A stretch of DNA of 64,000 bases from Haloarculaceae archaeon (lineage in GTDB: Archaea; Halobacteriota; Halobacteria; Halobacteriales; Haloarculaceae), in the NCBI GenBank assembly GCA_007122455.1, contig SKTU01000005.1, forward strand, positions 24,182-88,181. The letters are read 5' to 3'. Shown here piece after piece: positions 50,233-60,551 of the stretch. The notes below the pieces were generated by a model. The model had not been told where the DNA came from and did no database searches. It was given only the letters and a program-made list of their open reading frames with translations. The translations under genes and the position numbers were made by a program. How positions within the stretch are numbered: the first letter of the stretch is position 1; each line of letters starts with the position of its first letter.

Positions 50233-51327
50233 CTACGGTTCGTTTTCGATGTCGTCCATCCCTTCTCCGGGGAGGCTGATGAGGTTCTCCCGACCGATCC
50301 GGAGCTTCTCGACCCGGTCCGTCTCGGCCATCGAGGACAGCAGTTGGGAGACCTTCGCGTTCGACCAGTCGGTCTCCTCGACGATCTTCGCCTGTTTCAT
50401 CCGACCGCCGTTCCGCTCGAGGAGCCGTTCGACCCGCTCCTCGTCGGAGAGGAGTTCGAGATCCGTCTCGTCGGGGAGGCCGGCTTCAGCTCCGGCCGCA
50501 CCGTTCGTGGTGGCCGATTCGGAGTCGGAATCAGAATCGGAATCGGAATCGGACTCCCAACCACCGAGCAACGGCATCGACAGCTCCGCCTCGCTGCGGC
50601 GACGCCACAGGAGGTATAACCCGAGCGCGAGCGCTGCACCGCTCAACACCAGCGCTCCGACGAGCAGCAGGTTCGACAGGTCGACGAGCGAGTTCGACGG
50701 TTCGACTCCGGGCTGGTAGACGATCTCGAAGTAGCCGGGCTGGAACAAGACCGGCCCGTCCCACTGCAGTGTCCTATCCCGAGGCGCAACGGGAGCAGTC
50801 GTTACACCGTACCCCTCCGGCGGTTGGAGCACGAGCGTCTGGCCCTCGGCGAGTCCAGGGAGCCACGTTCCGTCCGTCGTCTCGAACGCGTCGTCGACTA
50901 TCAGTCGTTCACCGTCGACCCTCGCGAAGTTCGTCCACGTGAACGACAGTCGGATCTCACCGACGCCGGCCAGCGTTCCGTTGTCGGACTCGATCACGTC
51001 CCAGTCCCGTGACGTATCGACGATCACCATATCGCGCTCCGTCGTCTCGGACGCTTCGACCGCGGCGGCTTCGAACGCGGTGAGAGTGACGTCGAAGTCG
51101 CCGGTACCCGTCCCCTGGGCGAACGCCTCGAACGTCTCGACGTCGGACTCCGTCTCCAGCGGGACGCGCACGACGACGTGCCACTTGGCGTCGCCGTCGG
51201 CCTGAATGTCCGCCTCAAGGCGAACTTCCTCGCTGGGCGATAGCTCGGCGGCGGCGACGGCGGGAACACCGGTCGCCAGCGCAAGCAGGAGGAGGGCACA
51301 CAGCAGAGTTCTGCGCAGGGACCGCAT
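50233..51327 (-). CDS. Membrane-anchored winged-helix regulator with extracytoplasmic domain
   Basis: Signal peptide, about 180-aa extracytoplasmic domain, TM LLLVGALVLSGAALALGLYLLW, SD-repeat linker, C-terminal wHTH MKQAKIVEETDWSNAKVSQLLSSMAETDRVEKLRIGRENLISL. Confidence 0.75.
   Translation of the reverse strand: MRSLRRTLLCALLLLALATGVPAVAAAELSPSEEVRLEADIQADGDAKWHVVVRVPLETESDVETFEAFAQGTGTGDFDVTLTAFEAAAVEASETTERDMVIVDTSRDWDVIESDNGTLAGVGEIRLSFTWTNFARVDGERLIVDDAFETTDGTWLPGLAEGQTLVLQPPEGYGVTTAPVAPRDRTLQWDGPVLFQPGYFEIVYQPGVEPSNSLVDLSNLLLVGALVLSGAALALGLYLLWRRRSEAELSMPLLGGWESDSDSDSDSDSESATTNGAAGAEAGLPDETDLELLSDEERVERLLERNGGRMKQAKIVEETDWSNAKVSQLLSSMAETDRVEKLRIGRENLISLPGEGMDDIENEP
50516..50557 (-). 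repeat. 6-bp tandem repeat encoding (SD)n linker
   Basis: gattcggagtcggaatcagaatcggaatcggaatcggactcc, about 7 near-identical hexamers in frame. Confidence 0.8.
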
Positions 51328-51421
51328 TGCCGGATTTGCTCACTGATGCGGCAAAACGCTTTCCATGATTCTCGTTCGAGAGTGGCGGGGTTTTTACGTC
51401 ATCGGCTCGTGCCGGACGCGT

Positions 51422-52642
51422 ATGAATCGATCCCGCGTGCTGGTGGTCGCCCTCCTCTTCTGTCTCGCCCCGATCGCGGGCGTCAGCGCGGTCGTGGGAA
51501 CCGCCGACGAGCCGGCGTCGACACCGGTCGTCGAAGGCGACGGCACGGCGGAGTATCTCGCGATACCGCCCGACGAGCTCGACAGCGACGGGTTCGAGCA
51601 CGGAGAGCTCGACGTCGCGACTGCGATCGCCTCCGACGGCGCGGAGCTCCGTTCGGAGTTCACCGCCACGGCGCTTCGGACCGAGCTCCGGACCGCCGAA
51701 ACCGACGAAGAGCGTCGTGATATCCTCCAACGGGCCGCCGAACGGACGGACGATCGAATAGAGACGCTCGAGACGCGCGAGCGGGCGGCGGTAACGGGGT
51801 ACAGCGACGGTGAGACGGACGGCACCGAACTGCTCAGAACCCTTTCGGCGGTCGACGCCGAATCCGAGGCGCTGCTCTCCATCGTCCGGGAGATGCACTC
51901 CGCACACGCTCAACTCGCGGACTCACCGCTTTCGGAGCGCGAGATGGCCGCCCAGCGGGCACGGCTCGATCCGCTATCCGGTCCGGTTCGCGGGGAGATC
52001 CGGACCGCAGCCAGCGGCGAGCAGCCGATCCGCATCTACGTCGAAACCCGCGACGACGAGATCGTGTTAGCGACGGTCGACCGACAGGATCGGTTCGTCC
52101 GAGAGGCACACCTCCGCGGGAGCAGCGATCTCGACGGCGAGGATCAGCTCGGCTTCGGCGGCGCCGAGGAGCGCTTCGAGGAGCTGTATCCGTGGATCGC
52201 CGAGGAGAACACCGGGCTCAACACGTGGGTCGTCGGTGGGCAGCCGTACCTCCACCACACCGGCGTCTACGCCGTCAGCGCGGCACACCACCACGGGTTC
52301 GGCTCGCCGGACGACCTGACGACGTACATCAGCGGCGCAACGACCGACGTGTTCTACGAAACCCAGCAACTACATCCGGAGGCGCTACCCGATAGATCGC
52401 TCGTCTCCGAGGACGACGGCCTCGAACTCCGGCTGAACTGGACGCGCGGCGGCGGTCCGATGGGTGCCGAGGTCGTCGACGCCGAAACCGAAGAGCCGCT
52501 CGACGCGACGATCGAGATCAACGACGAGCGGATCGGGACGACCTCGGGCGATCGGCTCTGGTTCGTCGCGCCGCGCGGAACCGTACACGTCACCGTCACG
52601 CACGAGGACCGGACTCTCGAAACACAGATCACCACCCGGTAG
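51422..52642 (+). CDS. Secreted/exported haloarchaeal hypothetical protein
   Basis: Signal peptide MNRSRVLVVALLFCLAPIAGVSAVVG; C-terminal carboxypeptidase-regulatory-like region VVDAETEEPLDATIEINDERIGTT. Confidence 0.7.
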   Translation: MNRSRVLVVALLFCLAPIAGVSAVVGTADEPASTPVVEGDGTAEYLAIPPDELDSDGFEHGELDVATAIASDGAELRSEFTATALRTELRTAETDEERRDILQRAAERTDDRIETLETRERAAVTGYSDGETDGTELLRTLSAVDAESEALLSIVREMHSAHAQLADSPLSEREMAAQRARLDPLSGPVRGEIRTAASGEQPIRIYVETRDDEIVLATVDRQDRFVREAHLRGSSDLDGEDQLGFGGAEERFEELYPWIAEENTGLNTWVVGGQPYLHHTGVYAVSAAHHHGFGSPDDLTTYISGATTDVFYETQQLHPEALPDRSLVSEDDGLELRLNWTRGGGPMGAEVVDAETEEPLDATIEINDERIGTTSGDRLWFVAPRGTVHVTVTHEDRTLETQITTR

Positions 52643-52678
52643 CGTCGGTTTATATACGAAGACGGGGGGAGCAACCCC

Positions 52679-53134
52679 GTGATCGACGATCGCGCGGGCG
52701 TTTCGATCGTCGCCGTCGTGCTCGTCGTCGCCGTCACCGTCGCAGCAGCGTCGACCGTCGCGGCGGTGGCCGTCGATCCCGGCGATCCGGCCCCGGTCGC
52801 AGTCGTCGGCGCAACCGCGTCGCAATCCGGCGAGATCACCCTCACACACCGGGCAGGCGAGCCGCTGGATCCGGAGGAGCTGGAACTGAAACTCTCGATC
52901 GACGGCGAACCGCTCGCCCACCAGCCGCCAGTCCCGTTCTTCGCAGCGAGGGGGTTTGCCCCCGGACCGACGGGAGCGTTCAACAGTGCGGCGTCCGACC
53001 CGCTCCGTCCGGGTGGTTCGACGACGTTCCGGATCGCGCCGACGAACGAACCGACACCGTCGGCAGGATCGACGGTTCGCATCCGACTGTGGGTCGACGG
53101 ACAGCCGGTCACCGACGTGACCGCGACCGCGTGA
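52679..53134 (+). CDS. Archaeal type IV pilin-like protein
   Basis: GTG start; (M)IDDRAGVSIVAVVLVVAVTVAAASTVAAVAV class III signal-like N-terminus. Confidence 0.7.
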   Translation: MIDDRAGVSIVAVVLVVAVTVAAASTVAAVAVDPGDPAPVAVVGATASQSGEITLTHRAGEPLDPEELELKLSIDGEPLAHQPPVPFFAARGFAPGPTGAFNSAASDPLRPGGSTTFRIAPTNEPTPSAGSTVRIRLWVDGQPVTDVTATA

Positions 53135-53139
53135 GGCGG

Positions 53140-53760
53140 TTACTCGGGGACGGACGCGAGCGTCGTGATCGCCCGCGGCGTTCCGGGGCGACGCTGCTGG
53201 ATCCGGTGCTCGAACGTCTCGAATCCTGCTTGTTCGAACATTCGGTCGGCTTCCTCCTCGTCGTAAAAGAGCATGATCGTGTCCGCGAGGCGGGCGAACA
53301 CCGTCGACTTCGGGTAGTCCGGACCGACGACCAGCACCGGTCCGCCGGGTTTGGTGACGCGACGGGCTTCCCGGAGCGCGTCGACGGGATTCGGCCAGTA
53401 TTCGATCGATCCCGACGACCAGTAGGCGTCGAAGCTGTCGTCACGGAACGGAAGCCGTTCGGCGTCGCCGCGGTGGAACCGGACGCGACCGCGCTTGCCG
53501 AACTTCGCGTACGCCTGCTCGAGCTGGTGAGCGGACTGATCGAGAGCGTACACCTCACCGGTGCGTTCGAGTAACCCCTCCGTGGCGAACCCCGTTCCGC
53601 ATCCGACGTCGAGAACGCGGTCGTCGGCGCCGATACCGAACCACTCCAGCGCCTCGTCGCGCATCTCTTCGTTCCAGATGAACGGGTTGATAGTGTCGTA
53701 CACTCGCGAGAGATACTTGTAGAAGAGCCGTGCACGCGCCTTGTCTTCGAGCACTCCCAT
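53140..53760 (-). CDS. Class I SAM-dependent methyltransferase (UbiE/MPBQ-type)
   Basis: VLDVGCGTGFATEGLL; FHRGDAERLPFRDDSFDAYWSSGSIEYWPNP. Confidence 0.9.
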   Translation of the reverse strand: MGVLEDKARARLFYKYLSRVYDTINPFIWNEEMRDEALEWFGIGADDRVLDVGCGTGFATEGLLERTGEVYALDQSAHQLEQAYAKFGKRGRVRFHRGDAERLPFRDDSFDAYWSSGSIEYWPNPVDALREARRVTKPGGPVLVVGPDYPKSTVFARLADTIMLFYDEEEADRMFEQAGFETFEHRIQQRRPGTPRAITTLASVPE

Positions 53761-53862
53761 TCCGAGGCGGTACGAACCAGCGTAGCATAACTCCCCGGAT
53801 TCGTGCTGTGCGGTTTCGCAACTACCAAATAGGCGCTTTCCGAATCTTCGCTTGACATAACT

Positions 53863-54195
53863 ATGGCCAGGCCAGAGGTTCTCGACCGAGTAAAGGAGGC
53901 CGAGCGCGAGGCCGACGAGATCGTCGCCGAGGCCGAAGCGGAGCGCGAACAGCGCATCGCCGAGGCGCGCAAAGAGGCCGAGCGTATCCTCGAGGAGGCT
54001 CGAGACGCGGCCGAGAGCTACAAGCAGGAGCGGCTTTCGGAGGCCCGCGAGGAAATCGAGGCCGAGCGTGAGGAGATCCTCGCCGAGGGCGAGGCGACGC
54101 GTGAGGCACTCGAGTCGCAGGCCGAAGCGAAACGCGAGGAGGCGGTCGAACACGTCGTAGATCTGTTCACGGAGGCGGTGAATGCTCAGACCTAA
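53863..54195 (+). CDS. atpH: A-type ATP synthase subunit H
   Basis: Coiled-coil EADEIVAEAEAEREQRIAEARKEAERILEEARDAA; first gene of atp cluster. Confidence 0.9.
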   Translation: MARPEVLDRVKEAEREADEIVAEAEAEREQRIAEARKEAERILEEARDAAESYKQERLSEAREEIEAEREEILAEGEATREALESQAEAKREEAVEHVVDLFTEAVNAQT

Positions 54196-56365
54196 GCGGA
54201 TGAGCCGGATCTCGGTGACGGGATCCAAACAGGTAATGGACGACGTCATCGAGGCCGTCCACGAGCTGCACCTGCTGCACATCACGGACTACGACGGTGC
54301 GTGGGAGGGGTTCGACCCCGGCGATCCCGTCGAAGGCGCCGAGGAGGCCGCCGAGAAGCTCGTGACGGTTCGAGCGCTCGAAAGCACGCTCGGGATCGAC
54401 CGCGACGACGCCGGTCCGACCCGGACGATCGACGACGAGAAGCTCGAGGAGGAGCTCTCGGAGATCCGAAACGCGGTCAACGAGCTCGACGATCGTCGCT
54501 CGGAGCTCCGCACCGAACTTCGGCGGGTCGACGAGCGGATCGACGCCGCGACCCCGTTCGCGGAGCTCGGGATCGATCTCGATCTGCTTTCGGGATACGA
54601 CTCCCTGTCGGTCGCCGTCGGTGAGGGCGACGAGAGCGCGATCCGCGACGCACTGGAGAACGCCGACGGCGTCGACGCCTACGAGACGTTCTCCGAGGGG
54701 GGATACGTTGCCGCCTTCGTCGCACCCGTCGTCGACATCGAGGAGGCACTCGTCGGCGCGGCGTTCACCCGCTACGAGGTCCCCGACCTCGAAGAGAGCG
54801 AGGCGACGAGCCCGCAAGGGTACATCGAGCAACTCCGTCACGAACGCCAGCGCCTCGAGATGAAACTCGAGGACGTCGAGGGAGACATTCAGCGGCGTCG
54901 ACACGACGACGCCGGCTTCCTGCTCGCAGCCGAGGAGAAACTCTCCATCGAGGTTCAGAAGCTGGAGGCGCCACTGACGTTCGCGACGACGAAGAACGCC
55001 TTCATCGCCGAGGGGTGGGTACCCACCGATCGGTTCGACGACCTCGAAGCGGCGCTTCGGGACGCGGCCGGCGAAAGCATCGAGGTCGAGGAGCTCGAGC
55101 GCGCCGCCTACGACGACGGTCACGCTCACGAACCGGAGGCCGTCGACGAGGAAGACGGCCAGCCGGTCGCCGCCGACGGCGGTCACGCCATGAGCGGCGG
55201 TGCCCCGCCGGTGATTCAGGACAACAACAAGGCGTCGAAGCCGTTCGAGATGCTGGTCGGCGTCATCAACCGACCGAGATACAACGAGCTCGATCCGACG
55301 CTCGTGCTGTTCCTCACGTTCCCGGCGTTCTTCGGGTTCATGATCGGCGACGTCGGTTACGGGATCCTCTACTGTGCGATCGGCTACGTCCTGCTCACGA
55401 AATTCGACAGTCCGGGCTTCCGTAGTCTCGGCGGCGTCGCGCTGTGGTCCGGGGTATTCACGATCTTCTTCGGCGTGCTGTACGGCGAGTTCTTCGGGCT
55501 TCACGAGCTCGGTTACATGATCTTCGGTGAGGGCGGTTCGCCGATGGAGAAGGGACTCTCGCCAGCCAATATCGCCTTCGCACAGCTGTGGCTCGTCGTG
55601 AGCCTCCTGCTCGGCATCGTCCACCTCACGATCGGACACGTCTTCGGCTTCTTCGACGACCTCTCCCACGGCATCGTCGACGCCGTCACCGAGAACCTCT
55701 CGTGGGTCTTCCTGATGGTCGGCGTTTGGACGTGGGTGTTCAGCACCCACACCGCGAGCGCCAAACCGGAGTTCCTCATCGGCGAGGAGAACATCTTCCG
55801 GGAGACCTACGGGCTCGCGTTCACCGGACTTCCGGAGGTCGTCGGGCTCGCCGCACTCGGGCTCGCCGCACTCGGTTTCGTGCTCCTGTTGGTCGGTGAG
55901 GGGGGAATCGGGCTCCTGGAGAGCCTCAACGTGCTCGTCAACGTACTCTCCTACACCCGTATCGCCGCAGTGTTGCTCGCGAAGGCCGGGATGGCGTTCG
56001 TGGTCAACCTGCTGGTGTTCGGCGCCTACGAGACGCCGGACGGTGGGGTGTATTTCCTCTACAACAACGATTACACCGTCTCGAACGGCGAGGTGCTCGA
56101 CTCGGCAGGTGAGCCGCTTGCCGGCGAGCTGATGTTCGCCGGGCTCCTGACCGGCGCCGAGGGCGCGGCGTTCATCGTCGCGTTGCTCGCGGGCGCAGTG
56201 ATATTCGTGATCGGGCACATCCTCGTGCTCATCCTCGGGATCACGAGCGCCGGATTGCAGGGAATCCGTCTCGAGTACGTCGAGTTCTTCAACAAGTTCT
56301 ACCAGGGCGGCGGAAAGCCCTACCAGCCGTTCGGCTACGACCGACAGTTCACGGCCGAAGAGTAG
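54182..56365 (+). CDS. atpI: A-type ATP synthase subunit I
   Basis: Cytoplasmic N-half plus polytopic C-half; NVLSYTRIAAVLLAKAGMAFVVN; RLEYVEFFNKFYQGGGKPYQPF. Confidence 0.95.
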   Translation: MLRPKRMSRISVTGSKQVMDDVIEAVHELHLLHITDYDGAWEGFDPGDPVEGAEEAAEKLVTVRALESTLGIDRDDAGPTRTIDDEKLEEELSEIRNAVNELDDRRSELRTELRRVDERIDAATPFAELGIDLDLLSGYDSLSVAVGEGDESAIRDALENADGVDAYETFSEGGYVAAFVAPVVDIEEALVGAAFTRYEVPDLEESEATSPQGYIEQLRHERQRLEMKLEDVEGDIQRRRHDDAGFLLAAEEKLSIEVQKLEAPLTFATTKNAFIAEGWVPTDRFDDLEAALRDAAGESIEVEELERAAYDDGHAHEPEAVDEEDGQPVAADGGHAMSGGAPPVIQDNNKASKPFEMLVGVINRPRYNELDPTLVLFLTFPAFFGFMIGDVGYGILYCAIGYVLLTKFDSPGFRSLGGVALWSGVFTIFFGVLYGEFFGLHELGYMIFGEGGSPMEKGLSPANIAFAQLWLVVSLLLGIVHLTIGHVFGFFDDLSHGIVDAVTENLSWVFLMVGVWTWVFSTHTASAKPEFLIGEENIFRETYGLAFTGLPEVVGLAALGLAALGFVLLLVGEGGIGLLESLNVLVNVLSYTRIAAVLLAKAGMAFVVNLLVFGAYETPDGGVYFLYNNDYTVSNGEVLDSAGEPLAGELMFAGLLTGAEGAAFIVALLAGAVIFVIGHILVLILGITSAGLQGIRLEYVEFFNKFYQGGGKPYQPFGYDRQFTAEE

Positions 56366-56548
56366 CGCGGCACCGCCGGCGCCTCGTTTTATCAGCTCCC
56401 GTATACGTTCTCGGCCACACGAATATCCTGAGAGGGGTTGTCACGCGCAGCGGTGCGGCCGCTTCGACGGCGTTTGGGAAGTTTTATGAACTCTCTGCGA
56501 ACATATCCGTCTGTTCGGAACCAGTCGATTCCATGAGGAAACCAAACC

Positions 56549-56812
56549 ATGTTTGAACTCGCTATGACCCTCGAAAGTGTTGCAACGGTACTTCAGCAGG
56601 ACGCGGGCGGCCCGGCAATCAGCGCGGAGGCTGCCGCCGCACTCGCAGTCGGACTCGCCGCCTTCGGTGCGGGCTACGCCGAGCGCGGTATCGGTGCGGC
56701 TGCGATGGGCGCGATCGCCGAAAACGAGGACCTGTTCGGTCGCGGACTCATCCTTACGGTGCTGCCGGAGACGCTCGTGATCCTGGCGCTGGTCGTCGTC
56801 TTCGTCGTCTAA
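56549..56812 (+). CDS. atpK: A-type ATP synthase subunit K (proteolipid)
   Basis: AALAVGLAAFGAGYAERGIGAAAMGAIAENEDLFGRGLILTVLPETLVILALVVVFVV. Confidence 0.95.
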   Translation: MFELAMTLESVATVLQQDAGGPAISAEAAAALAVGLAAFGAGYAERGIGAAAMGAIAENEDLFGRGLILTVLPETLVILALVVVFVV

Positions 56813-56833
56813 ACGCACCCCACTTCTCCAACA

Positions 56834-57415
56834 ATGAGCCTTGATACGGTCGTAGAGGACATCCGAGACGAAGCCCGCGCGCGTGCGGAGGAGATCCGCG
56901 CAGAGGGAGACGAGCGCGCCGAGGAGATCGTCGCCGAAGCCGAGCGCGAGGCCGAATCGATCCACGAGGACGCCGAGCGGGAGGTCGAACGGCGGATCGA
57001 CCAGGAGCGCGAGCAGAAGCTCTCCAGCGCGAAGCTCGAGGCGAAGCAGAAGCGCCTCGAGGCGCGACGGGAGACGCTCGAAGAGGTCCGAAGCGACGTC
57101 GAAGACGAGATCGTCGCCATCGACGGCGACGATCGAATGGAGCTGACCCGGGCGGTACTCGACTCGGCAGCCGCCGAGTTCGAGGAAACCGACGGGATCG
57201 TCGTCCACGGCCGCGACGACGACGAGGAGCTGCTCGAATCGATCACCGACGAGTACGACGGCTTCGAGGTCGGCGAACCGGTCGACTGCCTCGGTGGCGT
57301 CGTCGTCGAGAGCGAGACGTCTCGAGTTCGGGTGAACAACACGTTCGACTCCGTCCTCGAGGACGTCTGGGAGGACAACCTGCGCGAGATCAGCGCACGG
57401 CTCTTCGAAGAATGA
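56834..57415 (+). CDS. atpE: A-type ATP synthase subunit E
   Basis: Position and sequence (coiled-coil N-term, GGVVVESETSRVRVNNTFDSVLEDVWEDNLREISARLF). Confidence 0.95.
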   Translation: MSLDTVVEDIRDEARARAEEIRAEGDERAEEIVAEAEREAESIHEDAEREVERRIDQEREQKLSSAKLEAKQKRLEARRETLEEVRSDVEDEIVAIDGDDRMELTRAVLDSAAAEFEETDGIVVHGRDDDEELLESITDEYDGFEVGEPVDCLGGVVVESETSRVRVNNTFDSVLEDVWEDNLREISARLFEE

Positions 57416-58473
57416 GCATCAAAACGGAAGAGAGTTCGAACTACGAATACGTCGTCGCGAGAGTTCGTTCCCGCCGTGCGAAGCTGTTCGACGCCGACGA
57501 CTACCGGAAACTGGTTCGGATGGGGCCGAGCGAGATCGCCCGATTCATGGAGGAGACCGAGTACGAGGCCGAAATGAACGCACTCGGGACTCGCCACGCA
57601 GGTGTCGACCTCGTCGAGTACGCGCTCAACCGGAACCTCGCGAAGCATTTCGACGATCTGCTCCGGTTCGCCGACGGCGACCTCTACGATTACATCGCCC
57701 GATATCTCCGGAAGTTCGACGCGTGGAACGTCAAGACGGTGATCCGCGGCGTCTACACGGAATCCGACCGTGAGGACATCGAGGACGACCTCATCAGAAC
57801 CGGCGAGTTCTCCGAGCGACTCCTCGACCGGCTCGTCGAAGCCGGCAGCATCGACGACATCGTCGAGCTGCTCGACGGGACCTTCTTCGCCGATCCGCTC
57901 GCCGACGCGTACGACGAGTACGAGTCGACGGAGACGCTCGTGCCGCTGGAGAACGCCGTCGATCGCGCGTTTTACGCGCACCTGCTCGACGACCTCCCGA
58001 GGACCGAGCCGGACACGCCGACGGCGCTCTATCGGGAGTTCCTCGAGGCCGAGATCGACTTCCGGAACCTCCGGAACGCGCTGCGGATCGCCCGCAGCGG
58101 TGCGGAGATCGATCCCTCGGAGTATTACATCGAGGGGGGACGACTGTTCGGCCCGGAAGAGCTCCGACAGCTGGCGCGCAACGTCGACGAACTCGTCGCG
58201 AGGATCCGCGAAAGCAGCTACGGGAGCGATCTCGACGCCGCGTTGGATCACCTCGAAGAGGCCCAGAGCCTCATCGGATTCGAGCACGCCATCGAGGCAG
58301 CGCTGTTGGAGTACTCCGAGAAGCTGTCGAACCGATATCCGCTGTCGGTCTGTCCGGTGCTCTCCTACATTCTCGCGAAGGAGCGGGAAGTCGAGAACAT
58401 CCGAGCGATCGCCCGTGGACGGGAAGCCGGGCTTTCCGTCGAGGAGATCGAAGAGGAACTGGTGGTACAATGA
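57412..58473 (+). CDS. atpC: A-type ATP synthase subunit C
   Basis: YEYVVARVRSRRAKLF; YILAKEREVENIRAIARGREAGLS; ATGA overlaps. Confidence 0.95.
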   Translation: MSIKTEESSNYEYVVARVRSRRAKLFDADDYRKLVRMGPSEIARFMEETEYEAEMNALGTRHAGVDLVEYALNRNLAKHFDDLLRFADGDLYDYIARYLRKFDAWNVKTVIRGVYTESDREDIEDDLIRTGEFSERLLDRLVEAGSIDDIVELLDGTFFADPLADAYDEYESTETLVPLENAVDRAFYAHLLDDLPRTEPDTPTALYREFLEAEIDFRNLRNALRIARSGAEIDPSEYYIEGGRLFGPEELRQLARNVDELVARIRESSYGSDLDAALDHLEEAQSLIGFEHAIEAALLEYSEKLSNRYPLSVCPVLSYILAKEREVENIRAIARGREAGLSVEEIEEELVVQ

Positions 58474-58790
58474 GTCAGGAGATCGCAGTCGTCGGCAGTC
58501 CGGATTTTACGACCGGCTTCCGACTGGCCGGCGTCAGGAAGTTCGCGAACGTCCACGATACCGAAAAGGACGACGAACTCGACGACGCCGTCGAGTCGGT
58601 TCTCGACGACGAAGAGGTCGGGATCGTCGTCATGCACGACGACGACCTCGAGTATCTCTCGCGTACAGTCCGACAGCGAGTCGAAACGAGCGTAGAGCCC
58701 GTCTGTGTCACCCTCGGCGGTGGCACGGGGTCGGGGAACCTGCGCCAGCAGATCAAACGCGCCATCGGCATCGACCTGATGGATGAGTAA
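58470..58790 (+). CDS. atpF: A-type ATP synthase subunit F
   Basis: [21 protein letters not shown]. Confidence 0.95.
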   Translation: MSQEIAVVGSPDFTTGFRLAGVRKFANVHDTEKDDELDDAVESVLDDEEVGIVVMHDDDLEYLSRTVRQRVETSVEPVCVTLGGGTGSGNLRQQIKRAIGIDLMDE

Positions 58791-58791
58791 T

Positions 58792-60549
58792 ATGAGCCAA
58801 GCTACCGCAACCGAAACCACGAGTGAGGGCGTCATCGAGAGCGTCAGCGGTCCTGTCGTGACCGCGATCGACCTCGACGCCCGCATGAACGACGTCGTAT
58901 ACGTCGGCGAGGAAGGGCTGATGGGCGAAGTCATCGAAATCGAGAGGAACCTCGTCACCATCCAGGTGTACGAGGAGACCTCCGACGTCGCACCCGGTGA
59001 ACCCGTAGAAAACACGGGCGAGCCGCTGACCGTCGACCTCGGCCCCGGAATGTTGGACAGTATCTACGACGGCGTCCAGCGTCCGCTCGACGTCCTCGAA
59101 GAGCAGATGGGAGCGTTCCTCGACCGCGGCGTCGACGCACCGGGTATCGACCTGGAGAAGACGTGGGAGTTCGACCCCGACGTCGAGGAGGGCGACGAGG
59201 TCGAATCCGGCGACGTCGTCGGAATCGTCCCCGAAACCGAGAGCATCGATCACAAGGTACTGGTTCCGCCGGGATACGAGGGCGGCGAGGTCGTCGACGT
59301 CAACTCGGGAGCGTTAACCGTCACCGACACGGTCGTCGAACTCGACAACGGCGAAGAGATCCAGATGCGACAGGAGTGGCCGGTTCGGGAACCCCGGCCG
59401 ACCGTCGAAAAGGAGACGCCGACGACGCCGCTGGTCTCCGGTCAGCGAATTCTCGACGGGCTGTTCCCGATCGCGAAGGGCGGGACAGCCGCCATCCCGG
59501 GGCCGTTCGGCTCCGGAAAGACGGTCACGCAACACCAGCTCGCCAAGTGGGCCGACGCGGACATCGTCGTCTACGTCGGCTGCGGCGAGCGCGGCAACGA
59601 GATGACCGAAGTGATCGAGGACTTCCCCGAGCTGGAGGACCCCAAGACCGGCAAGCCGCTGATGAGTCGGACGTCGCTGATCGCGAACACGTCGAACATG
59701 CCGGTCGCGGCGCGAGAATCCTGCGTCTACACCGGAATCACGATCGCCGAGTACTACCGCGACATGGGGTACGACGTCGCACTGATGGCGGACTCCACCT
59801 CCCGGTGGGCAGAGGCCATGCGGGAGATCTCCTCGCGCCTCGAGGAGATGCCCGGCGAGGAGGGTTACCCGGCCTACCTCGCAGCCCGACTCAGCGAGTT
59901 CTACGAGCGGGCTGGCAAGTTCAAGAACATCAACGGGACGGAGGGTTCCATCTCCGTCATCGGCGCCGTCTCGCCGCCGGGCGGGGACTTCTCCGAGCCG
60001 GTCACCCAGAACACGCTCCGCATCGTGAAGTGTTTCTGGGCGCTGGACGCCGACCTCGCGGAGCGGCGACACTTCCCGTCGATCAACTGGACCGAGTCCT
60101 ACTCGCTGTACAAGGACCAGCTCGATCCGTGGTGGCGGGAGAACGTCGACGAGGAGTACCCCGAATATCGCCAGTGGGCGGTCGACGTCCTCGACGAGGA
60201 GGGTGAGCTTCAGGAGATCGTCCAGCTCGTCGGAAAGGACGCGCTGCCGGAGGACCAGCAGCTGACGCTGGAAGTCGCCCGTTACATCAGGGAAGGGTGG
60301 CTCCAGCAGAACGCGTTCCACGACGTCGACACGTACTGTGAACCCGAGAAGACGTATCTGATGCTGACGGCGATCCGGACGTTCAGCGACGAGGCGTTCG
60401 CCGCCCTCGAGGCGGGGGTCCCGGTCGAGGAGGCCATCGACATCGAGGCCGCGCCGCGGCTCAACCGGATCAACACCCAGGAGGATTACGAGGCGTACAT
60501 CCAGGAGCTGAAGGACGACATGACCGAGCAGTTCCGGGAGCTCTACTAA
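58792..60549 (+). CDS. atpA: A-type ATP synthase subunit A
   Basis: [51 protein letters not shown]. Confidence 0.98.
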   Translation: MSQATATETTSEGVIESVSGPVVTAIDLDARMNDVVYVGEEGLMGEVIEIERNLVTIQVYEETSDVAPGEPVENTGEPLTVDLGPGMLDSIYDGVQRPLDVLEEQMGAFLDRGVDAPGIDLEKTWEFDPDVEEGDEVESGDVVGIVPETESIDHKVLVPPGYEGGEVVDVNSGALTVTDTVVELDNGEEIQMRQEWPVREPRPTVEKETPTTPLVSGQRILDGLFPIAKGGTAAIPGPFGSGKTVTQHQLAKWADADIVVYVGCGERGNEMTEVIEDFPELEDPKTGKPLMSRTSLIANTSNMPVAARESCVYTGITIAEYYRDMGYDVALMADSTSRWAEAMREISSRLEEMPGEEGYPAYLAARLSEFYERAGKFKNINGTEGSISVIGAVSPPGGDFSEPVTQNTLRIVKCFWALDADLAERRHFPSINWTESYSLYKDQLDPWWRENVDEEYPEYRQWAVDVLDEEGELQEIVQLVGKDALPEDQQLTLEVARYIREGWLQQNAFHDVDTYCEPEKTYLMLTAIRTFSDEAFAALEAGVPVEEAIDIEAAPRLNRINTQEDYEAYIQELKDDMTEQFRELY

Positions 60550-60551
60550 CC

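Noticed and set aside
50516-50557. Short tandem repeat considered as CRISPR-like or replication repeat
   Set aside because: Hexamer units in coding frame giving a Ser-Asp linker; no spacers
54167-56218. 683-aa minus-strand ORF opposite atpI
   Set aside because: Composition reflects antisense of acidic haloarchaeal coding sequence; atpI is clearly supported
56809-58470. 553-aa minus-strand ORF opposite atpE and atpC
   Set aside because: Low-complexity Ser-rich C-terminus and antisense to supported genes
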